From Malachius bipustulatus (taxonomy: Eukaryota; Arthropoda; Insecta; Coleoptera; Melyridae), in contig OU342637.1 in NCBI GenBank assembly GCA_910589415.1, positions 25,147,162 through 25,211,161 on the forward strand: DNA of 64,000 bases. Direction: 5' to 3'. Numbering within the stretch: the first letter of the stretch is position 1; the number at the start of each line of letters is the position of its first letter. Of the stretch, positions 13,246-26,389 are shown in pieces. The notes below the pieces were generated by a model. That model was given only the letters and a program-made list of their open reading frames with translations. It searched no databases and was not told the DNA's origin. A program made the position numbers and the translations under genes.

Positions 13246-13953
13246 CTTATCTGGTTCACCAATAATAAATTGAAGGTAAATTGTGACAAGACACAGAAAA
13301 TTATTTTTACTTTGAATCCAAGATTACAACTGGAAGGCAATGTAAAACTGCTGGGGTTAACCCTAGATAACTCCCTTCGCTGGAAGGAACACGTCGATCA
13401 GTTGTCAAAAAAATTATCTCACCAGCTTTTTGCTTTGAGAAGATTACAGAAGTGCGTTAGTAGGGATATAGTACTCGTATCATACTATGCTTTATTTCAC
13501 TCGAATCTCAAATACTGCTTGGAGTTGTGGGGAAACTCTGCTTCTGCAGAGAAGATCTTTCGGCTGCAGAAGAAAGCGGTGAGAATTATTTGTAATAAGA
13601 ACAGCCTACATTCGTGCCGATCTTTATTTAATGAGCTTGGAATCCTTACATTGTCGTCTGAATTCATCATGTCAACGGTAATTGGTATATATCAAAATAG
13701 ACAAAAATATTCAATTCATTCAGAGTTACATAATTATGAAACACGAAATAAGTGTGATATCGTCATACCGGCTGTGAGGCTCGAGACGTCCAAGCGCAAT
13801 AGCCCAAATGTTGCCCTTTTTAACGTGTTACCAAATAGAATAAAAACTTTACCATTATCTAATTTTAAAAAAGAAGTCAAGCAGTATCTATTGGATAATA
13901 GCTTTTATACTGTTCAAGAATATTTACAGAAAGTACAATTATGGTCTCACTGA
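13156..13953 (+). pseudogene. LINE reverse transcriptase C-terminal fragment
   Basis: An open frame of 265 codons. Residues 1 to about 30 do not look like RT and are probably flanking DNA read in frame. From LKVNCDKTQKI (about residue 38) the pattern is that of the end of the RT palm and the thumb: VKLLGLTLDNSLRWKEHVDQ, LKYCLELWGNS, FRLQKKAVRIICNK, CRSLFNELGILTL, and the end NFKKEVKQYLLDNSFYTVQE. The palm with its catalytic Asp pair is absent because of the 5' truncation, so there is no activity. The frame is uninterrupted to its stop, so this copy is younger than the other LINE relics here. Confidence 0.85.
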
Positions 13954-14156
13954 TCAATCTGTGAACAGTATTGTTGTTTTGTTTATAGAACTTTAAAAAA
14001 GGGTTTTTTGTTTTTTTTTGTTTTTTTCTCGTTCTCATTTTATATTTGCATATCTGCCTACATTAATATCATTATTGTGTTATACTGACGACCACAAATG
14101 TCATATTATTTACATAACGTGGAAATAAATATTATTATTATTATTATTATTATTAT
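13248..14156 (+). mobile_element. 5'-truncated non-LTR retrotransposon with (ATT)n tail
   Basis: The fragment contains the RT thumb and C-terminal region, a short 3' UTR ending GTGGAAATAAAT, and an ATT repeat tail at 14131-14156. 5' truncation is typical of target-primed reverse transcription. The protein part shares its layout with the element at 27131-28191 (LKLLG, LxWKxH, LKYxxxxWGNS, then a KxxILLxxxxYxxxEYL-type end), and both end in AAATAAAT plus TTA repeats, so they belong to one clade. Whether that clade is CR1-, Jockey- or I-like I cannot decide. No clear target duplication was found. Confidence 0.85.
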
Positions 14157-15825
14157 CATATTATGAGAGAGCCAGTGAAATCAATAACGTGAGTGGCTGC
14201 GAAGGTAAAACCAACAGCATTCTCCCATAATGAACGTTTTATTAAATAGTCGCAGCAAAAATTTTAATTAACAGGTAACATTTCAATTTTTATTTCCATA
14301 TTTTAATAATTACAACCTCATCAGTGAGGCAAAAAAATGAAAGAAATAATATGTTGCCCATAATTTCACGACTCGCTCCAGCACAACGCATTTGCAGACC
14401 AAATATATAACCTCCGCAGAGTTTGCAGCAGCGACTGCAGCAGCGGTTTACTGACTCTGCCCTTCGCGAACTTGCCTGAATTTGCGCTTTGCACTAACGC
14501 TACCTCTAAAACCCCGAAAGGCTTAAATTGTTCGCACGGGTACTTATTAACAGAAATTAAGCTCTATCGGGAATTAGCAGAGCAGGGCTTTTTATATTTA
14601 TTTATGCAGGACCTCTCAACTAATGCCCGGGAATTACCGGGCGGTCAGAGGGGATAAATTTCCCGAAACTCTAATGCGTCATTTTTTTACTATGTATAAG
14701 CACATGAATTTATTTCGTCGTTATATAAGTCGTTCCTGCAATATGCATTGAATACAGTAATATTTGCAGCCAGATTAGATTCTATGCAGATAATTTGCAC
14801 TGTAGACAATAATTGATGTTTAATTAGGATAGCGTTTCTAGGAATTCCAGATTTATGGTCTATTTAACATCCTATTAAAGCTTCCATTGCATGATTTTTC
14901 ATCCACAACTACGAGAAAGATCATCATAAATGACCGAGTTCGAAGGCGAAGCTTCCATGAAACGTTTTTAGCAAAATTTGTACCGCAGACAGACAGACAA
15001 ACAAGAAAGCCAATTTTAGTTTAAAATCGATTTCAAGATTTGCGCTGACAGACAGGACTGTGGAAGAGAGTGAATATGAAATATTACCAGAAGATAATCA
15101 AGATGTAATAGTAAAATACTAAATCTTAAGGTAGTGGGGGTTGCGTGGTCAAATGGGTGATTTTTTAACTCAGATATTTCTATTTTATACAAAATATTCA
15201 AAAAGACTATCTCATTTTCACATTTTTTTACGAATCTACTTCTTACACCGTCGTTTACTTGTAGATAAAGCCATTCTCTTCGTGGTAATAAATAATGAGA
15301 TGAGACGCCCCATACTTAAGAGATAGCTGTAAACATTTAGAATTTTCTTATTCTCATCATATGAAGAGAGAAAGAAAGAAAGAGAAATAAACAAACAAAC
15401 AAAGGAGAAGAGAAGCATAGTAAGAGAGCCCAAGTTGAGATAACTAATGAAGTGATTTAAATCGCATGTCGTACGATGAATTTTTCATTAATTCCACATG
15501 TCCGTATGTCAGACGTAATAAATGAGAGTGTAACCGATCCGATATGATAGCTACTGCCTACCAGCACCAGCCTGTAAGGTACAAAGAAATTAAAGACGCC
15601 ATGCTCTCTGACAAAACTGATAGAGAACCCTCTGGTAATCGAAAGCCGTTTTCCTCACGCCCACCTTTACCATTCAGATGCTGAAATAATTACAGTACAG
15701 GTACGCGGTTATCTGAGAGAGCTCTTCAAAGAGACCACGTCGAGATTACGTTGAGAAATGACAACTGTAATAATAGCCACCTTTATTTTTGCGCTGAGTG
15801 TCTTTTGTTTTAATCTGCATTTCTT
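14157..15825. other. no recognisable gene; GA/AC-rich low complexity
   Basis: A moderately GC-richer piece at 14370-14660 holds CAGCAG-type runs (GCAGCAGCGACTGCAGCAGC near 14426). 15362-15402 is a purine-rich run (GAAAGAAAGAAAG then AAACAAACAAACAAA). No coding or transposon similarity was recognised. Confidence 0.45.
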
Positions 15826-17100
15826 GGTTGTTGTCCCCTCTGGCAGTCTTCTCGTCTTTATAATAATATCGCCCTCTATCACTTCCAGATAGCTGAGCAA
15901 CGTCAACATGACGTCATTTTTTGGTGTTCGTCGACGTTGAATGAAGAATTTAGTGACGTGAGAATGACGTCGTAATGACGAAGAAATTTTCTGGACCAAA
16001 ATGGTCATTTATTCACGTAAAAATCACGTCAAAAAACGAACTAAAAACTTCTAAATTAAAGACGTCATATTAACCTAAAAATGTAATTTGGACGTAAACA
16101 TACTTTAGGTCGTCAAAATGATGATCATTGTACAATTAATTTAAATAAATTATAAATTAATTAATTACAGTGTTTTTGGAGTTTCTTAGGGATTTATTAA
16201 AGGTTAAATAGACCCTCTGTGCCGGTTTCCTTAACCTTGTATATCTATCATTTCCTGGTAGCAGAGCAATGTCAATAGAGCAAATTTTGGTTTTCACCGA
16301 CGTCGAATCACGAATTTAGTGACGTGAGAATGACGTCGTAATGACGAAGGGATTTCCGCGACCAAAATGGTAATTTACTCACGTACAAATCACCAACAAA
16401 AAACGAAGTACAAACTACCAAATTAAAGACGTCCTATTAACCTAAAAATCACGTAATATTAACGCAAACGTACTTTGGGTCGTCAAAATGCTGAGAATTG
16501 TGAAATTAATTTGAAAAGTAGACTCCGCCCTCTATCACTTCCAGAAAGCAGAGCAACGTCAATATGACGTTATTTTTTGGTGATCGCCAACGTTGCATGA
16601 CGAAATTAGTGACGTGAGAATGACGTCGTAATGACGAACAAATTTTCGGGACCAAAATGGTCATTGATTCACGTAATAATCACGTCAAAAAAGACATAAA
16701 AGTATCAAATTTTAATTGACGTTTTAATAAAAGTTAATTGACGCCCTCTTAACCTAAAAATTACGTAATTTTGACGTAAACATACTTTAGGTCGTCAAAA
16801 TGATGACATTGTACAATTAATTTAAACACAGTGTATTAGGGGATTAAAGAGACCCCCTGTGTCAGTCTCCTTGACCTTATGATAATAACGGCCCTCTATC
16901 ACTTCCAGATAGCAGAGCAATGCCAATATTACGTAATTTTTTGATGTTCGTCGACGTGAAATGACGAATTTAGTGACTTGAAAATGACGTCGTAATGAAG
17001 AAACAATTTTCGGGACCAAAAGGGTCATTTATTCACGTAAAAATCACGTCAAAAAATGACGTAAAAACTACGAAACTCAAATAAAGACGTCATATATATT
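15826..17100. repeat. tandem repeat rich in TGACG/TGACGTCA sites, four units
   Basis: The marker GACGTGAGAATGACGTCGTAATGACGA (in part) recurs at 15955, 16321, 16611 and 16975 (spacings 366, 290, 364). CCCTCTATCACTTCCAGA marks units at 15872, 16528 and 16892, with a decayed version near 16238. The second unit lacks about 75 bp. Each unit holds several TGACG or CGTCA half-sites, and a perfect palindrome TGACGTCA lies at 15909-15916. Such sites are known CREB/ATF targets, but here they may only reflect the repeat's composition. Minus-strand open frames at 15709-16008 and 16822-17028 share peptides because they lie in different units; they are not genes. Confidence 0.85.
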
Positions 17101-19140
17101 CACTCACCAATTTGATTTTCGCTGACGTATTTTAAAACATTGAAAATTTAATCGGGAAAATAGAAAATGTTTGAATTATATGTTAAAAACGAAATTAAAT
17201 GTTTCTTTTCGACGGTTGAACGTACCGACGTTTTCTTTTATTGATCCTTTTGAATTGGGACTGCATGCAACAAAATTTTATCAAAGTCATAAAACTGCAT
17301 TGAAATGAACGTTAATTAAAGAGAGATGTCAGAGGAAATTTTCTAGACGAGCAACTTTAATTCTAATCAACGTCTAATTGAAGAACTGATACTGCTAAGA
17401 GCGCTTCTGCCTTACTTAAAAATCCATTTATCACCGGGCGTTTATGGCCGTTTTATATTTGATTGTTCCGAATTTATCATCTTTAAGTTTTAATTGAATC
17501 GTCCTTGTAAAATGCTTAACCACTCCTGAACAACTTCTGAAATATCTGACTTTGTGATTTATGACCGGAGTTTTTTAATCGGTTTTAAGTTGAAACGGTT
17601 GACATGGATTTTCACGAGTTTCCTCTCCCGACTCTCGCAGGCATTAAACCTAATAAATTGGGGATGAAATCAAGTGCGATCTAATTTATTCGATTTCTTT
17701 TGCGGAATTTCCACAGTTGACCTTTTGATTTAGTTTAAGAAAATTGCGAATTCTCTTAATGGCCTGAATTAAAGTTTGATTCGTCTCAAAATAGGAAACC
17801 TATCCCTCTTTTATCCTATGAGGAAATCGACAGGTTTTACTGATCTTTATGTTCTAAAAAATCAATCGCCAGGAAAACATTTCAGTATTTAATGGTATTT
17901 AAAAAATCATTCAGCTTCTACTCTGCAGAGAACAAAAGAGAAAATTGGGGAATTTATATATCGACAAGGGCTATGACTGTCTGGATTCGGGTCAGTCGTC
18001 AAACAGTTGTCTTACGATGCAAGTAATTTCTGCAGCAGTGTGTGAGGAATTGTGACCAGAATTATAGTTGGGAAATCTCTGGGAGTGAAGCATAAGAATT
18101 GTCGGACTCTCTTATTGAATGAATAGCAGATTATGTTGATCGTGCCTTTTGAAGTGGTCTTTTATGCTGGACACGTCAGAAACATTAAAAATGGATATTA
18201 AGCTGACGTTATCAAATAATATTTCTGTCGTCAATAATTATTAATAGTAACTACTATTATGAAACTATGAATGTAAAAACAAAAAAAAAATGGTACAGGC
18301 AATTAAACTAGAGCAGTTATTACAATAACAGTAGTCTCAAAAAGGAATTCCAGGAGTTGCATGAAGTGAGTATAACACGATTTGCAATGAAGCTTTGAAC
18401 GTAGCAGTAAAGCTCAGTTTTATTGTTACACGTACTTGCTCTGGAAACTCGAACAAAAATCCCAATTAAGTTGAATTGGGTTGTCGATATCGCGTGAATT
18501 TATTTACGATAGTTGCAATGCAACGACAAACAAAATGATGCATTACTACTATAGCACTATAGCACTGTAGCACTATAGCACTATTATGGAACCTGCAATA
18601 GCAGTAACAAACTTGATTTGAATTATGAACTGAAGTAAACTGAAAGTGCGGAGAGCTGAAAGATATTATTCACGTTCTCCGACATATACAATGAGCAATT
18701 AAAACTAGTTTGCATGGTTTTATGGCCACTTTATGGATTGGATTGGATGTAGGTACCTAATAGTGTTTTAATGGCTCTATGTATGGCTGTAATTAATTGA
18801 AAACTGCACCTCCTGGCTCTGGATTATTGTTAATATTGTTCAACATTGCTGACATCTCCACATATAGAATTCTTTACTTTTGTGGATGATTAATCTAAAA
18901 ACTTCAACTCTTTCATTAGAGTTTAAAAGCTCATATAATGAGTAGTGACTGAGAGTAGATCTGTATTAATATATTTTTACTGTATGCAGGTAGGTTTTTA
19001 TTCGAGTTTGCTACGATGTTAAATAAGCGAGATGGGAATGGAGTAATAATTTTGACGTCACAACAGCCGCGTTTGCTAATAGTAACGGAAGTTGAACGTT
19101 TAGACTTTGAAATGTGCCGTGCAAAACTGCAAAATTTACC
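17101..19140. other. no recognisable gene; short tandem motif at 18547-18585
   Basis: AT-rich unique sequence. At 18547-18585 CACTATAG/CACTGTAG is repeated about four times in tandem. No coding or transposon similarity was recognised. Confidence 0.45.
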
Positions 19141-19144
19141 CAGT

Positions 19145-20560
19145 AGAGCTTTCCAATTGTATTTGAAATAAAAGTATTTGTAAAGGCATTTCTAATACTT
19201 TCAGTATTTGAAACACTACTTTATTTCAAATACCCTTCGATGATCGGTATTTGGTATTTGGTATTTGAAATCTTTCGGGTCGAGTTTTGGATTTGGTATT
19301 TAATCAATATCAAAAATATTATATTTGATGAACCATAGTCTATACTAATTTTATAAAGTCACCTAGGTATAGCATAATTTTTCTCTTAGATATTTTTTCT
19401 TGGAATTTTTTACGGGATAATTACGCTACAACGTTTATCCGTTTTATTCGTCTAAGTACCATTTGAAATAGTTTTTTTAAATTCAAATTCAAATAGTTTT
19501 TCTGACATATTGAAAAAATCTGATTACTTTTGTCAAAGTTGAAGCTATGACGAAATTTACGTCACAAATTGAAAATCTGTCACAATTTTCTCTAAAAGAG
19601 CGTTAGAATGTATCTTTGGCAGAAGAAGCAGCTGTCCCTCCCTATGTCTCAAATTCAAATAAGCAGTCTGTATAAAAGATTTGAAAGAGCTTATTAAAAT
19701 ATGTTTTAGGTATTTGAAACACACACACAGATACAAATTGCGGTATATATTTCAAATACCTATAAATGATTTGAAATACCCTAAAGTAATTTTTAAGTAG
19801 GTATTTGAAATAAAACTTGTGGTATTTCAAATCAAATTTTGGTATTTTAAATACATTAGAGAAAATTCCAAATATTTTCTTTGCAGTAAATATTTCAAAT
19901 TACTTACTTTGAAACACAATTGCGATATTTAATTACAAATAAACTTGTGGTATTTCAAATACATACTGCGAATATTTGAAATACTTTCTTTGCAGTAAAT
20001 TTCAATTACTTCGTTTATTTCAAATGTTTTCTTTGAATTAAATTTCAATTCCTTTATATTTGAAGCACAATTGCGTTATTTAAAATACCTATTAAGGATT
20101 TGAAATACCCTATAATAATTTTTAGGTATTTGAAATAAAACTTGTGGTATTTTAAATACACTAGAAAGTATATCAAATATTTCCTTTGCAGTAAATTTAA
20201 AATACTTCGTATTTGAAACACAATTGCGGCATTTCAAATGCTTATAAAGGATTTGAAATACTCTAAAATAATTTTTATAGATATTTTAAATAAAACTTAT
20301 GGTACTTTTAAATAAGCTTGTGGTATTTCAAATACTAGAGAGTATTTGAAATTATTTCTTTGCTGTAAATTTCACAAATGCGGTATTTCAAATGCTTACA
20401 AAGGATTTGAAATACCATAAAATATTTTTTGGTATTTGAAATAAAAGTTGTGGTATTTCAAATACTACATAGTGTTTTAAATACTTCATTTGCAGTAAAT
20501 TTCAATTACATCTCTTGAGTATTTTGTATTTGAAATTCTTTCTATAAAAGAGAGTATTTA
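19145..20560. repeat. AT-rich satellite of inverted ATTTGAAAT/ATTTCAAAT motifs
   Basis: Dozens of GTATTTGAAAT and its complement ATTTCAAATAC alternate along the block. A longer unit can be followed by GGATTTGAAATAC at about 20094, 20249 and 20402 (period about 154), with a diverged copy near 19766, two periods upstream. A typical unit has TTGTGGTATTTCAAATAC, TTTGCAGTAAATTTCAA, and CAATTGCGG before ATTTCAAATG. The outer part, 19145-19350, is more degenerate. The mixed orientation means each strand could fold into many short hairpins. No coding frame. Confidence 0.85.
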
Positions 20561-21974
20561 GTAATTGAAACTGCAAGAATGCCGCTGCCACAGAATTCTT
20601 TGCATCACCTTAAACTTTCACTGGTAAAATAGTAAAAAACCGTATGGTCGCAAGATTCTCCAATTTATGGAAAATAGGCTCTATTAGATGATAAAGTACT
20701 TACAAATTAATAAAGCAGCTCGATGACTTATTGTATGTATAATAGCTCACCTGAAATAAAAAAAGAAAAACAGGTTAAAAATTGCATTTAATTCAATATT
20801 ACAAAGTCTTAAGAATCGTAGAATATCGTCTTATAAAACAAATTTAGACAGAGATTAATTATAACGTGAAACAATTAACATTTAAGCCAAAATCACCGCA
20901 CCGAAACTTGCCCTTTTCAACCTTTATTGAACTCTCCGACCCCAAAAGGCTCCCTGTGTAATAAAAATATTCTCCCTCACATTAACCTTTTCATGCTCGC
21001 TAATTCATCTGGAGGGAAGATGACCCTTGAAATTCCCTAACGGGCTACTATCAAAACTGTCCGCGCTCTCCTAGTCAAAATTAATAACACACACACACAC
21101 ACACATTTTCAATGGATATTTATGATCACTTTAAAATGTAGACACTCCAGTGATGTTCCAAATGTAGACATGCAGGCCCACTATCACCTACCTCCATAGC
21201 CTACAATCTTTAGCTACTTTCTTTTCATGTATTGACAGGTCAAGTCCCCATAGCCGATCCTGACGGTTCGGTCCGTCGATCTAGGAATCCCCTCGCTTCG
21301 GGGAAATGGCCCGAGAACTCACTAACTGGTTCCAGTCCCTCGGAAAGCTTGTTACGCGTCTCGCTCGCAGTATATCTTATAATTTTATTTCGGGATTTGC
21401 TAGGAGTGTCCTTATCCCGCCTGGGGAGCCAGGAAGGGGATCTCGCTCTGGCTTGGACATCCTGTTAAAGCTGAGATGGTTTCCGTGCTGGCCGTCTTAG
21501 GTAGTTACCGTGTCAGGGATATCGGGTAATGTGATAAGTAAGCGAGGAAACGGAATGTTTGCCTTATGTCTGGAGAATTTTCTGGCTGGAATATATGAGA
21601 GCGTCTTGTTCGCTTGAATTAAAAATTAAAAGGAGTGGATGGAGTAATTTTACTAATGGGTTTTTACTCTGGATGCTATGATCTTTTTTTAATAACGATA
21701 TGAGGGTTTTGAATACGACGAATAACGAGTGTTAGTTCTGTTTGTCGCCGCTGGAGTTAAAAAATACATTAATCAGAAAAACGTCACCATGATTCGATCC
21801 AGATTGTCTCCATGAATATTTTTTTTTTCTAGGGGAGTGGACACCCTGGCGGATCGTGTCGGACTCCTACCGACTAAAACCTCTCCCACTTCTTTCGCTC
21901 CTCACATCGGTACCCTCTTTCGCATTTCTTTAGTGTAAGGGCTGTCATTTATTTATCTCTCGTCTCTCTCTTTG
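20561..21974. other. no recognisable gene; (AC)n microsatellite
   Basis: A (AC)n run lies at 21087-21105. The stretch 21235-21510 is much richer in GC than its flanks and gives overlapping short frames on the plus strand. It could be the UTR of a transposon, as it lies beside an R1-like 3' end, but I recognise no motif. Confidence 0.45.
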
Positions 21975-22400
21975 GTATCAATCATCTGTCCTATTGTATC
22001 TTATGTAGCCCTCCACATCTACCAGTCCTCCAGCGATATTCTCGACATTGACGTTTTTTCCTGTCCTCTCCAGGAAATTTGCTCTCACGTTTTCCCAATA
22101 TGGACAATAAAAGAGCGTGTGGTTGGCAACATCGATCTCGTTGCAGTAAGTGCAGAGGTTCGAGTCAGCACGCGAGCTTCGATGGAGGTAGTTTCTAAAG
22201 CACCCATGCCCCGACAGTGCCTGGGTAAGGAAGTAGTTTGGTCTCTCCAAAGGGCTTCTCTTCTTATCTTTCCTGTCAGCGTCGTTGTAGCTTAAATTTG
22301 GTATCTTTCGGGTCTGTTTCAAGGAAGACTTGTTCTCTCCTTTATAAGGAGATCTATAGGTTGATACACCCGATATCACTCCCACTCCCTCTTCCGAAAT
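21975..22400 (-). mobile_element. R1-like LINE, 3' end of ORF2
   Basis: A minus-strand frame (22385 to 21978, 135 codons) contains NYFLTQALSGHGCFRNYLHR followed by CTYCNEIDVANHTLFYC, a C-x2-C-x7-H-x4-C knuckle, then PYWENVRANF. This arrangement, a TGHG-type block, then YLHR, then a C-terminal CCHC knuckle, is the known end of R1-clade ORF2 proteins, where it helps in RNA or target binding. All four metal ligands are present. The RT and endonuclease are not found upstream (toward higher coordinates), so the copy is truncated. R1 proper sits in 28S rDNA; no rDNA is seen here, so this is a relative with other target use or a displaced copy. Confidence 0.8.
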
Positions 22401-25400
22401 CGTCCGGGTTTTGTGAGAAGCTAACCGAGATTCTTAGTTAGTTTCCAAAATTTCTAACCTCATAAGCTGAATATGCGCAGAATGTTCCAAACTTCAGTTT
22501 GAGCAGCCTCATCAAAAAACGGCTTCATAGACAGTTAGCAAAAGAAACAGAGGCGCCCTAAATGCTCACGAGATATTTTTTTTTGAACCGTATCTCTTCG
22601 GATGCCTCTTGATTTGTTAAAAATCAATCTCCGAGTACTGTTACCATTTTAACCGCATATTAAAACAGCTTTAATTATATATTCTGTAGACCAAGCCATA
22701 TTTTGATCTTAACAGCTATATGGTGGGAGTTTCTGCTGCTTGACCACCTCACCTAGATAACCCGATTGAAAGAGTGTTGTTGTTAGAGTGGCAGCAAACA
22801 TATCTCATCGGGAATGATATTATTTTTCGTTTAGGGATTCTAGGGGCTCGCCTAAGTGAGGTTAATCTCCCCTGCCCCAAAAAGATGGGACCCCAGGATG
22901 GAAAAAAAATGGAAATCTTCATAGAACTCCGACGAAATACCTGTAAGGTTCTGCTGGAAAAATCTCATGAGGGGTTTTGGCTGGTAAGAGTCCGGCACTA
23001 TACCCTGGTAGGGAAGAATGAGGATTTCCTCCCAAAAAAAGGTCCACTCGAAGAAGGCTATGAGAGTTATTTGGTACGACTAAATGCGAAAGAGTAATTG
23101 AAAGCATCGTACCATTAACGCAGATCTTTTTCTTCATCTTCTGCAGGGCTAACATGGAAACGTAAGCTAAGAGTTCACTTCCATTAGCAAGTAGAGATTT
23201 TGCAGGTGTCGGAAGTTTGGGTGGACCCTAGAGTAGGTACGACTGAATTTTAGTAGGGCTCAAGTAGTACTTACATCAGTTGCCAAAACTAGAAGTTTTG
23301 GCCGGTTTTGGTTTACAGCTTTACCACTGTAGCCTGGTGTGGGAAATGTCGAAGATTTTCTTATCATCCTTTGAGATGCAGAAGCAGTTAAAGGAGTCCT
23401 TTAGTAACTAAAAATTCGAAGAATCTTCTCAGGAACTGTTAGATGTGGAAAGAAATACACAAATTGATAATATTTAAGAACAATAGAGATGATTTGGGAA
23501 TAGCACAAGAGTTGCCTAGTCGCTGAGTGTTGACACCACAACTGACTTCTATGACAGACTTCTCAAGAAGAAACTATCATAACTTCTTGTTATCAACAAA
23601 ATAAGTTAATGAATTCTAGGATGAGGAAATTTTGTTTGAACACCGCCTTTTTGACTCAAAGGAATTTCTGTACACTTATGAACGAGGCATATCAAAGATC
23701 AGTCTTCAGTGAAATGATTCAGGTGCATATTTGAATGCTTCAGACAAGAACGGCGCTCGAAGCAGCGCCAGGGCTGCCACCCGAAGCGTCAGCAAAGGCT
23801 TCTCGGTCAGGCATGACAAGTGGAGAGCCCTAAATTACCCGTTGATGCGGCGTTGTCAGATAGAGCAATTAGCGGTGTCGGCAAGGTACGTTGTAGAAAT
23901 GAATGCACACTAGAGTGGCTAATAAGGAGTGCAAGTGGGCGTGAGATTCTTTGACAGTCTTAGTCGCTTGTCAAAGTGCATTCCGATGCGCATAATCGCT
24001 ATAAGGACACTTTATCGTAAAACTGTGGTGCATATGGGTAGATGAAACTTGTTCAGATTTATAACTGTCTCCACTTGATTTAATAATTTTAAATGTACCC
24101 AACAACAGAGGGAATAGCACAAGCAATTCCAATATTTCAAATTACGGTCCCATCAAGACCAGTTTTCACACCTGCCCGGAATAGTATAAAAGAAAGACCT
24201 TGCTTTCGTTTCAAAGAAAATTCAATATTCGCGTCGCCGGCACAAGCGTCCCGAGTCCGAAAAAAGGCTCGGTTGGTTCTGATGGGGGGATATAAGTCGC
24301 TTTTTGAAATTAATACAGCAGCAAGGTTTAATTTCACACTGGAACGCTTTTATAGAATAGGTTTTCAAGGCGGGCTTATCTCGCAAGGATCCGATAATCA
24401 GGGTATCACTTGTTGCTTCTGGTCGCTCGCCATAAAAACTCAAGATGACGTTTAGACGCTGATGCCAAGAACTTTAAATCCCCCGAGGAAGAAAAAAGAG
24501 ATGCTGGAATATTATTTTTGTATCAAAGTGAGAAATTTGCTTGAAACTTTTTTCCCTCTTTTGATGAACGTATTTATTGAACAATTGGAATGAGTGGGGA
24601 GTTGTTATCAATAGAAAATTGTACAACTTACACAGGGCGTTATTTAATTTTAGTGTATCCAGAGAGAATTAGGAAATGTATTTTAATTTTTCTTCTGCAA
24701 AAACAATAGGAAGAGGAACTTTTATATGTTAAAGTTTATATGGAATAGAAAGAGTTTAAGTCAATTCTGGAAGACTTTTTGGTAAAAATTTTTCAGTTTC
24801 CTTCATTGAAATTTTTCAATTCACGGTCTTTCTTAGATGAAAAAGAATTAATAAATGCACGGTGGGTTCGGTTTGCGCCATAGGATACACCCAAAAAGGG
24901 TGCCAACAACTAGGTGTAGTACCCCCGGTGGGCCTTGAAGTAGTCGATGGAAGCCATTGTTAGATTCTTTCTTCGAGGAGGCAAAAGCCCGTTTATTTCT
25001 GTGTTAGTATCCTTCTATATATTTCCCGTTATATTTCCCATAAAATGATAGGGAGAGAAACAGCGCGCAGCGGTTTCGCCGGGACTCACGTTTGCCACAT
25101 TTTGCATATGCGAACGGATTTATCGAATAATTCTCTTTATATTTCAGGCATTAGGTGTTCATTAATCATTGATGCGGATGTAAAACCTGCCGTCGGATTA
25201 TTTTGCGTTGCGCCGGAGAGGTGATCCAATATTCATATTGTTAGGAAGCCCTGAACTTTAGCGGTCGAATACATAACGGCAGAAATCTGCATATTTGGTC
25301 CGATTTTTCCTGTTTTCCCTCAGTTTCTCAAATAACTTAAATAAAAGTGTTAATGCCGGACTTAGGGGTGATAGATATATGGATTCCATCCCCGTACGTA

Positions 25401-26389
25401 CCGGTTTTAAAGTTGCCGATGAACTGGGAAACGTTGGACCTCGAAATCCCCGCAACGGCATAAAATGTTCGGTAATACATAAATTATTACGCTTTGGAAT
25501 TGGTTGAATAATTATAACTGGGATAGACCAATGGGAAACGTACAACTCCACAGGGAAATGTCTATTTGAATTAGTATAAATTAGCCTAATTTTTTAGTTT
25601 ATTAAAACAGTAGGTAGATGCTTTGATTCCGGCTCAAAAATACATTCATACAATACTCGATTTGATAAAAAAGGGCATGATGAAAATCAAATAAATTTTT
25701 TTTAAGTGCTGCCTCTGGTCGCTGTTGTTAAAATAATTGAAGTATTCAAAAAGTAGCTGGTTTAGAGAATGATAAAGACCTCTTGAACCAAAAGTTCCGA
25801 ATGAGAGGTGTCCGACAAGGTAGTCATCGTAAAAGTACCAACCTGTTTAAAAAAAGAAACATCAGAGAGGAAAGCATCGAGCCCCGGAGCATCCCACTGG
25901 TCACTGGATAAGTAGAAGACATATTGGAGAGGTAAGCTTGCAGCCAGTCTTGTTGTTCAGGTTTGTCAAAAGGCTGTGATATTGATTGCCACCGAAACAT
26001 GGACGTCGGGCGTTAAATCTGAACGCTGTTCAGTATTTTTTGCAGCAAACGTGACATTATCATGGACAGAGGCTTAGAACTTAACCTGGTTACAGGACCT
26101 GATCACTCTGCAATCGAGAGAATCTGTTCCAGGAGCCACACCAACAGCCACATTATCCAGGAAACCCGTCACCCTGTCCGTCGTGGATTCTTCAGTCGCA
26201 TAGTGTTTGAGCCCAATCATAGCAGGCTGGCCAACTGAGTCCTAATTTGACAAAGAGGAGGACATCTGGTGATTTTATAAGAATCGTAGCTTCTCTCTCG
26301 CCATCTGAAGAAGAGTTTCTTGTTGGATGCTCAAGCAACGTAATTTTCAAAATCTGTCTTGGATTCAGTGATGGCACACGACAAGTCTC
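22401..26389. other. no recognisable gene; several unassigned open frames
   Basis: Open frames at 22774-23097 (+, 107 codons) and 24093-24455 (+, 120 codons) match nothing I recognise, and neither has a clear domain, signal peptide or repeat. Their length is within what chance gives in this composition, so they are not called genes. 24870-25080 and 23740-23900 are GC-richer. 26190-26389 may include the 3' UTR of the minus-strand LINE that ends at about 26390. Confidence 0.4.

Noticed and set aside
22774..23097. 107-codon open frame as a gene
   Set aside because: No recognisable motif, no supporting context, length compatible with chance.
24093..24455. 120-codon open frame as a gene
   Set aside because: No recognisable motif; overlapping minus-strand frames of similar length suggest chance openness.
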